Positions 9,142 through 16,950 of a stretch of DNA of 21,585 bases are shown piece by piece (the stretch's first letter is position 1; every line of letters begins with the position of its first letter). The notes under the pieces are model-generated. The model saw only the letters and a program-made list of their open reading frames with translations. It made no database searches and was not told the DNA's origin. The position numbers and the translations under genes were made by a program. The stretch comes from Bacteroidaceae bacterium (GTDB lineage Bacteria; Bacteroidota; Bacteroidia; Bacteroidales; Bacteroidaceae), in contig JAGBPB010000084.1 of assembly GCA_017633615.1 (NCBI GenBank), positions 1 to 21,585 on the forward strand, given 5' to 3'.

Positions 9142-9972
9142 TTAGTAACCTAAGTAGCCGAGCATGCGGGCGGCATAGCGGCGGCCGAACTCGCGCAGAC
9201 CCTTGCAGTTGAAATGCAGATGGTCACGACCGGCAGCGCATCCGTAAGCGGGGACAACCAATGCCTGAGGCAGAGTCTCGGGCAGAGTAGCCATTACCTT
9301 GTTGTGGTCAGCGCAAACACCGCCCTGGTCTGCAGGAACGACCTCACCTGAAAGCAGAGGAATTGAACCGGCCTCAAGACCCAGGTCAGCCAGAATGTCA
9401 TCATATACCTTCTTTACATTGGCAGGCCACTGGGGATCATTGGTGTTGGTCTCACCCTGATGCAGCAGGATACCCTTGATTACGCCATCCTGCTGAGCCT
9501 TTTTGCAGAGCTCAATCAGACGGTTGTAGGGATTGCCACCATACTCCTTGCAGATATTCTGCATCCAACCGGCCTGCTTGGGCATATACTCTTCACATTT
9601 GTCCTTGTCAAACAGGTCTATTGAACAACCTGCTACAGCTACCATAACAACGCCTATCTTAACGTTCTCAGGCATATTCTGAACCATGGTGCGGCCAAAA
9701 TAATCGGCAGGGGTAAGACCTGTGCTGGGACGCGCCAAAGGCGGAACGGCTGTACGCCACTCACCCATCTTGCTGTCAGGGAAATCAACAGCGTTCATTG
9801 TCAGGAAACGGGGGCTTACATTCTCCTTGTCAATCTGCTCAGGACGGGGGTTACCCTCCATGTTTGACTGACCTATGCAAATGTAGATGTGGAAATTAGG
9901 ATCCGGCTGAGCCAGAGCCTTAAACGGAGCCAGCATCAAAGCTGCCAGCAGAATAATACCTGTTTTTTTCAT
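9142..9972 (-). CDS. Exported SGNH-type carbohydrate acetylesterase (sialate O-acetylesterase/CE6-like)
   Basis: 276 aa. A signal peptide covers residues 1-21 (cleavage expected after ALA), so the mature protein is periplasmic or outside the cell. Catalytic blocks of the SGNH hydrolase fold are visible: GQSNMEG with the nucleophile Ser36, AVAGCSI near 113 (oxyanion Gly), HQGETN at 171-176, and DHLHF with the Asp250-xx-His253 pair. This pattern is the SASA family, which includes sialate O-acetylesterases and CE6 acetylxylan esterases. The likely reaction is removal of acetyl groups from a plant or host glycan; the sugar cannot be told. It stands alone on the minus strand, 168 nt downstream of no polysaccharide-utilisation genes, between the hairpin at 10021-10046 and the rimP promoter. 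Confidence 0.85.
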   Translation of the reverse strand: MKKTGIILLAALMLAPFKALAQPDPNFHIYICIGQSNMEGNPRPEQIDKENVSPRFLTMNAVDFPDSKMGEWRTAVPPLARPSTGLTPADYFGRTMVQNMPENVKIGVVMVAVAGCSIDLFDKDKCEEYMPKQAGWMQNICKEYGGNPYNRLIELCKKAQQDGVIKGILLHQGETNTNDPQWPANVKKVYDDILADLGLEAGSIPLLSGEVVPADQGGVCADHNKVMATLPETLPQALVVPAYGCAAGRDHLHFNCKGLREFGRRYAARMLGYLGY

Positions 9973-10020
9973 TTTATCTCTATAAGTTATTTGATTAGTC
10001 TATGCAATTTTCGGAATTAA

Positions 10021-10046
10021 AAGTGACTTACGCAAGCGTATCACTT
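10021..10046 (-). terminator. Hairpin overlapping the lipoprotein stop codon, probable terminator
   Basis: AAGTGA-CT-TACGC, loop AA, GCGTA-TCACTT form an 11-bp stem with a 2-nt bulge. On the minus strand the stem is followed by TTTTAATT. It overlaps the stop codon of the lipoprotein gene (10041-10043) and separates it from the esterase gene. The U tract is short, so termination may be partial. Confidence 0.5.
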
Positions 10047-11618
10047 CACTTTTATGGTTGAAAAATATACTTCTTGCCTACTATCTGAATTATTTTCCTC
10101 ATCCCTACCATTTGAAGAAACATAATGAGTATGACTCTTACTGCTACTATAACTGTAACTGATAAATCCTAACTCATCGTACCTGTTCTCCTGCCGGGAT
10201 TCAGTTTCAGCTTCAGAAGTATAAGTAATAGTCAAGTAACCATTATAACTATAATAAGAATCACTACGAGTACTAAAATTATAACTATAATTGTAAGAAT
10301 TCAGCAAATTCCCTCGGGAATCAAAGGTTCTTCTATTCTCGACTTTATTTCTATCATCCCCAACCACATAGTTTAAATTCAAACAAATCCCTTTTGAATC
10401 ATACTCAAGTTTACACTTTCCATATTCCGCCAGATTTCCTTCTGAATCAAAACAATACAGGGTTTCACTGGTAGGATTACCATTTGAATCACATATTATG
10501 GAACACTTTGCCCCAGCTGGCTGTCGAGTTTGCGATGTTGCTGCAGACATGGATCTCCTCCTATCTAAGATAGATGGCATCTTCCCATCTTCAATGATTA
10601 TCGGCAGGCTTATGCTGTTTGACTCACTATTTATTTCAACGGCAGCAAGTACACCGGATGCAGAATAAGAATAAATGTAATTCACATTACCACAAAGGAT
10701 ATATTTGGAATCTTTTTCTGACCATTCATAATACTCTTCTTTTAAAAGTCTGTTGTTGTTATCATATGTCCATAAGTTCCTGCTTTTTTCATTTATATAA
10801 CTCAATTCTTCTATTATCATATTTCCTTTATAATCATATTTATATTCACTCTTAGCCTCCTCTTTCCAATCAATACTGTCACTAGACTGCATTCTCAAAG
10901 AACTCAACGACCGTCCGTCTGAATCATAGTTTATTATTTCTCTTGTCCAAATCCCACTTAAACTTAAAATTGATTCTATTATCGTAATATCACTGGTTCT
11001 AAAATAATTCGAATTATAACTATCAGTCTCTTTACGAGAAATCATACCGGTCACAGAATTATACGTTGTCTTGGTTTCCGATCTGGATAAAACTATTAAA
11101 TTGTTATTATATAAGCCATAAAATATTGATCTTCTTACGGCAATATTCCTGTCACGTTGAGCATAATTTTCATACACCAACAACCATTCTCCTTCATAGT
11201 TAACATATTCTTTTTGAGTACTGTGGACGTTATTATCTGAGCCAATAATATTGTATTCTACTTTTCTATCACAACTTAATCCATGGTTGTTAGTATAACT
11301 TGTATAATTCCTTCCATCTTCATCTGAATAAATGTAATAAGTCTCTGAATTGATAGTCAAAGATCCATCATTATCATATCGTTTTTTCAGATCTCTTATT
11401 ATATTGCCCGTCGAATCAAAAAATTGGTATTGCACAGATTGCAATTGCCCATTATAATAAGTAAATACGCTATCCTGAACTGTTCTGTATTGACTCTCCT
11501 CACCCTGACCTTCTCCGGAACTTTTATTATCATCATTAGTCAGTTTATCCTCGCATGAAACAAGTGCTAAACTCATTAGGACAGACAGTCCAATCAAACC
11601 AAATGCAGTTCTTTTCAT
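10041..11618 (-). CDS. Lipoprotein with degenerate YD-like (Y/F-D-x-x-G) repeats, function unknown
   Basis: 525 aa. Residues 1-22 form a lipoprotein signal with the lipobox ALVSC (Cys22), followed by acidic residues (EDKLTNDD) that in Bacteroidetes often mark surface-exposed lipoproteins. The mature part is rich in Ser, Tyr and Asn and holds about ten short motifs such as YDSDGR, YDYKGNM, YDNNNRL, FDSEGNL, YDSKGI, FDSRGNL and YDELGF, spaced irregularly. They resemble the YD/RHS-type motif, but the regular spacing and core of RHS toxins are absent. Base composition is clearly more AT-rich than that of its neighbours. It has its own promoter (11662-11693) and terminator hairpin. A beta-sheet surface protein is a reasonable guess; no enzyme motif is visible. 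Confidence 0.75.
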   Translation of the reverse strand: MKRTAFGLIGLSVLMSLALVSCEDKLTNDDNKSSGEGQGEESQYRTVQDSVFTYYNGQLQSVQYQFFDSTGNIIRDLKKRYDNDGSLTINSETYYIYSDEDGRNYTSYTNNHGLSCDRKVEYNIIGSDNNVHSTQKEYVNYEGEWLLVYENYAQRDRNIAVRRSIFYGLYNNNLIVLSRSETKTTYNSVTGMISRKETDSYNSNYFRTSDITIIESILSLSGIWTREIINYDSDGRSLSSLRMQSSDSIDWKEEAKSEYKYDYKGNMIIEELSYINEKSRNLWTYDNNNRLLKEEYYEWSEKDSKYILCGNVNYIYSYSASGVLAAVEINSESNSISLPIIIEDGKMPSILDRRRSMSAATSQTRQPAGAKCSIICDSNGNPTSETLYCFDSEGNLAEYGKCKLEYDSKGICLNLNYVVGDDRNKVENRRTFDSRGNLLNSYNYSYNFSTRSDSYYSYNGYLTITYTSEAETESRQENRYDELGFISYSYSSSKSHTHYVSSNGRDEENNSDSRQEVYFSTIKVK

Positions 11619-11661
11619 AAATATTCTTTTTTAAGAATTACCGATGCAGAATACAATGGCA

Positions 11662-11693
11662 CAAATATCAGAATTATAAACGAGTTACACAAA
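11662..11693 (-). promoter_or_regulatory. Probable promoter of the YD-repeat lipoprotein gene
   Basis: On the minus strand TTTG (11693-11690), a 20-nt spacer and GATATTTG (11669-11662) match the Bacteroidetes consensus except for the first base of the -7 element. The predicted start is near 11655, about 37 nt before the ATG. It is back to back with the plus-strand -7 box at 11701. Confidence 0.5.
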
Positions 11694-11700
11694 AAACAAG

Positions 11701-11708
11701 TATGTTTG
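11701..11708 (+). promoter_or_regulatory. -7 promoter element for the 36-aa membrane micro-ORF
   Basis: TATGTTTG is a perfect TAnnTTTG element on the plus strand, 20 nt before the ATG at 11729. No clear TTTG is found 19 nt upstream, so only the -7 half is supported. Its position directly in front of a small hydrophobic ORF supports both calls. Confidence 0.5.
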
Positions 11709-11728
11709 CATAAAGAAACAGTTTTGAG

Positions 11729-11839
11729 ATGAAAAGAAGAACCTCAAGAGCAAACAACAATTTCCTGTTGGGCTCACTTATAATGATAGTATTGGTACTT
11801 GCAATGGTATTCCTGTTCCTGTACCTCTCTTTCAGATAA
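11729..11839 (+). CDS. 36-residue single-pass membrane micro-protein
   Basis: ATG at 11729 to TAA at 11837-11839 encodes a basic, Asn-rich N-terminus (MKRRTSRANNN) followed by one long hydrophobic helix (about residues 12-34, FLLGSLIMIVLVLAMVF and on) and a C-terminal SFR. The positive-inside rule predicts the N-terminus in the cytoplasm. A consensus -7 box lies 20 nt upstream. The ORF ends one base before the convergent protease gene's last codon at 11840, an exact tail-to-tail abutment. I do not recognise the family. The length is below usual gene-calling cut-offs, but amino-acid composition, promoter and fit into the gap argue for a real gene. Confidence 0.6.
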   Translation: MKRRTSRANNNFLLGSLIMIVLVLAMVFLFLYLSFR

Positions 11840-13501
11840 TCACTTGGGAGCGGACAGAATGGAACGGTAACGGGCCGGATCATCCAGCAGTTTTACCGCA
11901 TCGGCCAGGAACTTGTCAGACTTAAGGCTCTGCACTACCGCACCACGCTGATAATAATATCGCGTCACAATCTCCATGGCCAGTACACGCTCCAAGTCTG
12001 TGCGGAACACATCAAGATCATTCTTAAGGTCATACTGAAGCTTCTCTTCCAATGACTTGAATTCATCCTTAGCCTTATCGGCAAGTCCTTCTCTCTGGGC
12101 AATCTTCTTGAGTGATTCCAGCGCTTTACCGCTGCTGCTCTCATACTTGAAATCGCTGTTACTTACAAACTCCTTGAAAGCCACATAATCATCATCCGTA
12201 AGCGCAAAATCCTCAACAGGAGCTATTGTAGCGTGCTTGGTGCACCAGTCATTCACAAAATCAAAAAGCACCACATTCTGTGATATGTAATAGAGAATAT
12301 CAGGCATAGTATCCTGCTTGCACTCCACATCAGGCCTTATGCCGCCACCGTCACGTACCGGACGGCCCGCTGCGGTATAGAACACCTTGGTCAGACTGTC
12401 CGGGATATGCTGTGCCTGACCTTTCTCATTACGCTTGGAGTAGTCAATCTCCTGTATGCAACGGCCGCTGGGTATGTAATACTTGGCAGTGGTAACCTTA
12501 AGCGTTCCGTTGAACGCCAGCATACGGGTGGTCTGAACCAACCCCTTGCCGAAGGTACGGGTTCCCACTATTACTGCACGGTCCAGATCCTGAAGGCTTC
12601 CGGCCACAATTTCCGATGCAGACGCTGACTGGTCATCGGTCATCACCACCAACGGGATGTTCTCATCAATAGGATTGCGCTCCGTCACATACTTTGACGC
12701 TGCCTGCGGAATCTTACCGCGCGTCTCAACCAGCGGAGTCCCTTTAGGAACAAAAAGGCCTACTATATCAACAGCTTCCTGCAGCAATCCTCCACCGTTT
12801 CCGCGCAAATCCAGTATTATACCCTTGGCTCCCTTCTCCTTAAGGTCAACAAGTGCCTCCATCACACTGCGTGAGCAGTGCTCAGTAAATGACTCCAGCA
12901 AAATATAACCATAACCGCGCCACATTCCATAATAAGGTACTGACGGCAGGGCTATCACACTGCGTGTTACATCAATGCTGATGGAATCCGGCACACCGGG
13001 ACGGCGAACGGTTATTGTGAGCTTGGTATCGGCCTCACCGCGCAGATGGTCACTTACATATGATGAAGGCTTGCCTTTCATGCTCTCACCGTTTATGCTC
13101 AGTATCTCATCGCCGGCCTTAAGCCCGGACTTGGCAGCAGGCATATTCTCATAAGGCTCATCTATATACACATAATCTCGGTTGGTATATTGACGGATAA
13201 TGGCACCTATACCTGCATACTTGCCGGTGGTTATCATCTTAAGGTCATTCACATCCTTTTCAGGATAGTATTCAGTATAAGGGTCAATCCCCCTCAGCAT
13301 AGCCTGGATTCCCGCCTCAATTGTCTTGGAAGGATTGATGGTATCCACATAAAAACGGTCCAGCTCAGTCACTATGTCATGAAAGACTTCCAGATTCTTG
13401 GCTATATCAAAATTGTGGTCCTCAGCTTTCTGAGCATTTGCAGCCAACGGAGCAAGTCCAAGTATAAAGAAAAGGGCAACACCCTTGAATAAACCCTTCA
13501 T
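11840..13501 (-). CDS. C-terminal processing peptidase, S41 family (Ctp/Tsp), periplasmic
   Basis: 553 aa. A signal peptide covers residues 1-23 (cleavage after ANA). An N-terminal helical segment with RFYVD and LRGIDPYTEYYP is followed by a PDZ domain (about 90-165, with GLKAGDEILSINGE) and the S41 catalytic domain. The latter has ILDLRGNGGGLLQEAV (230-245), SASASE (nucleophile Ser294) and the general base Lys319 in TRTFGKGLVQ, spaced 25 residues apart as in Escherichia coli Tsp. The family cleaves periplasmic proteins near their C-termini. The C-terminal 190 residues contain a long helical, charged part typical of Bacteroidetes members. The gene is alone on the minus strand, convergent with the membrane micro-ORF and divergent from tRNA-Asn. 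Confidence 0.93.
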   Translation of the reverse strand: MKGLFKGVALFFILGLAPLAANAQKAEDHNFDIAKNLEVFHDIVTELDRFYVDTINPSKTIEAGIQAMLRGIDPYTEYYPEKDVNDLKMITTGKYAGIGAIIRQYTNRDYVYIDEPYENMPAAKSGLKAGDEILSINGESMKGKPSSYVSDHLRGEADTKLTITVRRPGVPDSISIDVTRSVIALPSVPYYGMWRGYGYILLESFTEHCSRSVMEALVDLKEKGAKGIILDLRGNGGGLLQEAVDIVGLFVPKGTPLVETRGKIPQAASKYVTERNPIDENIPLVVMTDDQSASASEIVAGSLQDLDRAVIVGTRTFGKGLVQTTRMLAFNGTLKVTTAKYYIPSGRCIQEIDYSKRNEKGQAQHIPDSLTKVFYTAAGRPVRDGGGIRPDVECKQDTMPDILYYISQNVVLFDFVNDWCTKHATIAPVEDFALTDDDYVAFKEFVSNSDFKYESSSGKALESLKKIAQREGLADKAKDEFKSLEEKLQYDLKNDLDVFRTDLERVLAMEIVTRYYYQRGAVVQSLKSDKFLADAVKLLDDPARYRSILSAPK

Positions 13502-13529
13502 AGCACTTTTATTCTATGTTTGTTTTCTG

Positions 13530-13562
13530 CGAAGATATACAATTTTGGCTTTATGGCCGAAT
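13530..13562 (-). promoter_or_regulatory. Possible promoter of the S41 protease gene
   Basis: On the minus strand TATCTTCG (13537-13530) resembles TAnnTTTG with one change, and TTCG lies 20 nt upstream in place of TTTG. The same TATCTTCG variant occurs before manC with a good TTG at the right distance, which supports this site. The leader would be about 25 nt. Confidence 0.4.
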
Positions 13563-13598
13563 TTTTGGCATTCTGACAGATTTTTTTGCCCAGAGATG

Positions 13599-13628
13599 TT
13601 GGATATTTCAAAAAAGGCGGTAAATTTG
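13599..13628 (+). promoter_or_regulatory. Promoter of tRNA-Asn
   Basis: TTG (13599-13601), a 19-nt spacer and TAAATTTG (13621-13628) match the Bacteroidetes promoter consensus. Transcription should start near 13635, about 35 nt before the mature tRNA 5' end. Confidence 0.7.
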
Positions 13629-13669
13629 CACCGCGTTTGAGAGCAGCAGTGCTCCGAATGTGGGAAAAA

Positions 13670-13743
13670 GCTTCTTTAGCTCAGTTGGTTAGAGCATCTG
13701 ACTGTTAATCAGGGGGTCCTAGGTTCAAGTCCTAGAAGGAGCG
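13670..13743 (+). tRNA. tRNA-Asn (anticodon GTT)
   Basis: The full cloverleaf can be folded: acceptor GCTTCTT with AAGGAGC (one U-G pair), D arm GCTC/GAGC, anticodon stem TCTGA/TCAGG with loop CTGTTAA (anticodon GTT), 5-nt variable region and T arm CTAGG/CCTAG with loop TTCAAGT. The discriminator is G and CCA is not encoded. It is followed by a terminator and by several tRNA-Asn-derived fragments. Confidence 0.97.
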
Positions 13744-13745
13744 CA

Positions 13746-13775
13746 ACAGGAGTTTCAAATGAAACTCCTGTTTTT
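13746..13775 (+). terminator. Rho-independent terminator of tRNA-Asn
   Basis: ACAGGAGTTTCA (13746-13757) and TGAAACTCCTGT (13760-13771) form a perfect stem of up to 12 bp, followed directly by TTTTG. It begins 3 nt after the tRNA, a standard arrangement for a single tRNA transcript. Confidence 0.85.
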
Positions 13776-13783
13776 GTTTATCC

Positions 13784-13891
13784 AGACTTGACCTAGTCCC
13801 CATGGTCCTAGGTTTTTCGGACTCTTCGAGTCCTCAACAGCTTCGCAGTCAAGTCCTAGAAGGAGCGATACCCCTGATTAACAGTCAGGGG
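13784..13891 (+). repeat. Cluster of direct and inverted tRNA-Asn fragments
   Basis: Within 108 nt lie four pieces of the adjacent tRNA. A degenerate inverted copy of the T arm is at 13784-13801. A direct copy of GGTCCTAGGTT is at 13804-13814 (tRNA 13715-13725). A 19-nt exact direct copy of the tRNA 3' end is at 13849-13867 (tRNA 13725-13743). An 18-nt exact inverted copy of the anticodon arm is at 13871-13888 (tRNA 13698-13715). A perfect hairpin GGACTC-TTC-GAGTCC (13819-13833) separates the direct pieces. The last hairpin, CCCCTGA/TCAGGGG (13871-13891), lies 3 nt beyond the stop codon of the LRR gene. The direct 3'-end copy looks like an attachment-site duplication; the inverted pieces do not fit simple integration. 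Confidence 0.85.
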
Positions 13892-13894
13892 GCT

Positions 13895-15670
13895 TTACAT
13901 CTCTACGATATTCCGGAACTTTTTCCAGTAATAGTCTGACATATATGCTTTCTTGGAGCCCTTAGGCACATAAACAGTAGCCTGCTTGTATAATAAGGGA
14001 TCAAATGATATATCCCAAATGGTAGGAGGAGTTGTGCTATTGAGAGTTATTGATTTCAGACTGCTGCAACCGTAGAATGCCTCCGCTTGTATCCTCTCGA
14101 GACCGGAAGGCATAATAACCGATGTCAGACTGCTGCAATCCTTGAACGTCCATGGACCGATAGCTTTTATACTGTCAGGTAATGCTACTGATTCCAATCC
14201 GCTACACTCCTTGAATGCACCATTTCCAAGGTATTTGATACTCGCAGGAAATGAAACTGACTTTATTTCTCTGCATTTATAGAATGCGTTATCAAGTATG
14301 ACCGTTATACCCTCAGGAATAATGACCGATGTAGGATCATCATAGTTATAGAAATCATACGGCGGTTCCGGAACTTTTATGTTGTAGGGTTCCCACATTA
14401 CCTTGTCAGCATCAACATATCCTGTTATCCCATAGACATTGGCTAAAAACCATCTGTGATATCCATCATCCCAGACAGAATAATAGCCCAAGCACTCAAA
14501 CGAGTCCGGAATATCTTCAGCAACACCAATGACTTGTGTTACTTCAGCTTTCATTTGAGGCGATACTCTTACATAAACAGGCTCATTGCTGACAGATGTG
14601 ATGCATCCCTGACCATTCTCTGCGCTGCGCATTTCAATATGACTTGTCGCTTTGTCCATCCATCCGTAATCCTGAGCTTCTACAAGATAACGGGTTTCAT
14701 CCTCGGCCACATATAAACTTGCATCGCCGGTTTTATCATCCACAACCACAGTACCCCTTGTACCATAACGGAATCTTTGTTTTATGTAATTTGCAGGAAA
14801 TATCTGCAAATCCCTGTCCGGAACAAAATCGGTCGAGTGCCACTCAAGTGCTCTGTCCGGACTTAATCCTGCCAGCATGAAATGCTGAACCACATCATTT
14901 ACATAGGGATTGGGGTGCTGCACAAAATACTGATAGCTGCCACCTTTCCAAGGTTGTCCCATAAACAGGGAGTCAACCAAACATATCTCCTCACCATATT
15001 GTTCTGATTTCAGTCTCAGGGTAAAATCACCTATCTTACCGCCAGCCCACCGGGTGGCCGGAGTAAGCCAATAGTCTATCACATAATCGGCTATAAAGTT
15101 GTCGTTCATATGATAACTATATGTATGATGCACGGTATTCAGCCCTTTCTTGAATTCTGCCGTAAAGAAATATCCGTATGAGAAACGTATCCAGCGGTCC
15201 TCCTTTTCATTATAGAGTTCATTGGCATCGCAAAACGGTTCATCATCACTTATCTCATTGCCTATCCATTCTTCCATGTCCAACGGCTTGAAGTCTTTCC
15301 GGGCATCGTATTTCTTTTCAATGATTGCATTCTTACATTCCAGGGCCACATCATTCATGATGACCGTGAAATCCTTTATAAAAGGATGAATGCCGTCTCT
15401 GTTCTGAATTCCGCCAAGCCAACTGGGCGGTTCAGCTTCAAATGCCATAGTGACTGTCTTGGCGCGTCTAGGGTTGAAGAACTCATAGTAAACATCAACT
15501 TTTGCATAACCGTCACGGCCTACAGTGATGGTAAGAATCTCCTTTGAGACTGATATATCTGTCTCTTTAACCGGCACCAGCGTGTTACCGCTCATGTAAT
15601 ACGTAGCATCATTCGCTTTGATGGATGCGGCAAACAGCATTGCCAACAATGCAGAAACAATCTTTTTCAT
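13895..15670 (-). CDS. Exported protein with SH3-like region and BspA-type leucine-rich repeats
   Basis: 591 aa. A signal peptide covers residues 1-19 (AASIKA then ND). An N-terminal beta-rich domain (about 20-335), with ILTITVGRDGYAKVDVYYEF near 45, is a type found in exported Bacteroidales proteins; I cannot name it with certainty. Residues 355-425 look like a bacterial SH3 domain (VYVRVSPQ to GYVDADKV). Residues 446-570 hold about four BspA/LRR_5 repeats such as IPEGITVILDNAFYKC and LPDSIKAIGPWTFKDC. The C-terminus has the usual YVPKGSKKAY capping motif. BspA repeats mediate protein or surface binding in other species. The ATG overlaps the antiporter stop codon by 4 nt (ATGA), so it is the third gene of the manC operon. 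Confidence 0.85.
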   Translation of the reverse strand: MKKIVSALLAMLFAASIKANDATYYMSGNTLVPVKETDISVSKEILTITVGRDGYAKVDVYYEFFNPRRAKTVTMAFEAEPPSWLGGIQNRDGIHPFIKDFTVIMNDVALECKNAIIEKKYDARKDFKPLDMEEWIGNEISDDEPFCDANELYNEKEDRWIRFSYGYFFTAEFKKGLNTVHHTYSYHMNDNFIADYVIDYWLTPATRWAGGKIGDFTLRLKSEQYGEEICLVDSLFMGQPWKGGSYQYFVQHPNPYVNDVVQHFMLAGLSPDRALEWHSTDFVPDRDLQIFPANYIKQRFRYGTRGTVVVDDKTGDASLYVAEDETRYLVEAQDYGWMDKATSHIEMRSAENGQGCITSVSNEPVYVRVSPQMKAEVTQVIGVAEDIPDSFECLGYYSVWDDGYHRWFLANVYGITGYVDADKVMWEPYNIKVPEPPYDFYNYDDPTSVIIPEGITVILDNAFYKCREIKSVSFPASIKYLGNGAFKECSGLESVALPDSIKAIGPWTFKDCSSLTSVIMPSGLERIQAEAFYGCSSLKSITLNSTTPPTIWDISFDPLLYKQATVYVPKGSKKAYMSDYYWKKFRNIVEM

Positions 15671-16950
15671 CTCCTGGTAAATTTCAAATTATTACTGAAA
15701 AGGATAGACAAAATGACACAGATACCCACTGCAAAAGGATAGTAAAGATATGGGATTATCTGCGTAGTGGCAAGACCGGTCAGACCGGCAGCCATGAGCA
15801 ACTGGGCTCCGTAAGGAATTATTCCCTGTACAAAGCAGCTGAATATATCCATCAGACTGGCAGCCCGGCGTTTGGGTATATTGTATTTATCAGAAATGTC
15901 ATTCACTATGCCGCCCACGGTAATGATGGCTATCGTATTGTTGGCTGTACAAAGGTTGGCCAGGCCGGTAAGCAGGCCTATACCCAACTCTGCACCCCTG
16001 CGCCCGTGCACACGCTTTACTATACCACGCATGATATACTCCAGGCCTCCGTTATATTTTATGGTGCCCAGCATTCCCCCCGCCAGCAGAGTAACAATGA
16101 TAAGGTCACCCATACCGACAATACCCTGACCCATTGAGCTGAGCCAGCTAAACCAGTCAAGTGATCCGGTGCTGAAACCTACAACCGCATTCAGCAACAA
16201 ACCTATCAGCAATACCAGAGTTACATTCATCCCGAACAGGGCAAGCACAATCACAGACAGATAAGGTACCAGTTTGAGCCACTCAATGGACTGGACATCA
16301 GATGTTGTCTGGATGCTCATTCCCTTAAACACATAATATCCCGCAACCACTATCACAGCAGGCAGCACAATCCTGAAATTGGCACGGAACTTGTCACTCA
16401 TGGCGCATCCCACAGCTCGTGTAGCAGCTATGGTGGTGTCAGATATGAATGACAGGTTATCGCCAAAAAATGATCCGCCTACTATAAGTGCGGCCATCAT
16501 ACCCTGGCTCATGCCTGTCTCCTGGGCAATGCCATTAGCGATAGGCACCAGTGCTACAATGGTACCCACGCTTGTACCTATGGCAAGTGATACAAAACAT
16601 GCCGTAAGGAACAGTCCTGCGAGCAAAGCCTTGGCAGGTACTATGCTCAGCGTAAAGTTCACCGTAGCTTCAATGGAACCCATCTCCCCTGCTGATCCTG
16701 CAAAAGCTCCCGCCAACATGAATATCCAGACCATAAGCAAGATATTCCAATGGCCCGCCCCTTCAGAGAATACGTTGATCCTGTAGTCAATCTTGCCCGG
16801 CGTTATGGCTACGGCATAGACTGATGCCAGCAGGAAAGCCGATGCCACCGGCACCTTGTAGAAATCACCTGCCAGCAATGAAGAAACCAGATAAACAATC
16901 AGGAATACAAATATCGGGCTTAATGCAAGCAACCCGGGTATCTTTTTCAT
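15667..16950 (-). CDS. NhaC-family Na+/H+ antiporter
   Basis: 427 aa and about 11 hydrophobic segments, an inner-membrane transporter. The NhaC signature is clear: GTSVGTIVALVPIANGIA near residue 124 and GGSFFGDNLSFISDTTIAAT near 157, with acidic residues in the transport core, and a second half containing GLANLCTANNTIAIITVGGI. NhaC-type proteins exchange Na+ for H+; relatives in this superfamily exchange malate/lactate or arginine-type solutes, so the exact substrate is inferred. The ATG overlaps the manC stop by 1 nt (TAATG), and its TGA overlaps the LRR gene start by 4 nt. Translation of all three is therefore likely coupled. Confidence 0.88.
   Translation of the reverse strand: MKKIPGLLALSPIFVFLIVYLVSSLLAGDFYKVPVASAFLLASVYAVAITPGKIDYRINVFSEGAGHWNILLMVWIFMLAGAFAGSAGEMGSIEATVNFTLSIVPAKALLAGLFLTACFVSLAIGTSVGTIVALVPIANGIAQETGMSQGMMAALIVGGSFFGDNLSFISDTTIAATRAVGCAMSDKFRANFRIVLPAVIVVAGYYVFKGMSIQTTSDVQSIEWLKLVPYLSVIVLALFGMNVTLVLLIGLLLNAVVGFSTGSLDWFSWLSSMGQGIVGMGDLIIVTLLAGGMLGTIKYNGGLEYIMRGIVKRVHGRRGAELGIGLLTGLANLCTANNTIAIITVGGIVNDISDKYNIPKRRAASLMDIFSCFVQGIIPYGAQLLMAAGLTGLATTQIIPYLYYPFAVGICVILSILFSNNLKFTRR

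Noticed and set aside
11674..11883. Minus-strand ORF of 69 aa between the lipoprotein and protease genes
   Set aside because: It is antisense to the better-supported plus-strand membrane micro-ORF, overlaps the protease 3' end and would cover the lipoprotein promoter.
13871..13891. Hairpin after the LRR gene as a normal rho-independent terminator
   Set aside because: The 7-bp stem has no T tract on either strand, and its sequence is an inverted tRNA-Asn anticodon arm, so origin from the tRNA explains it better.
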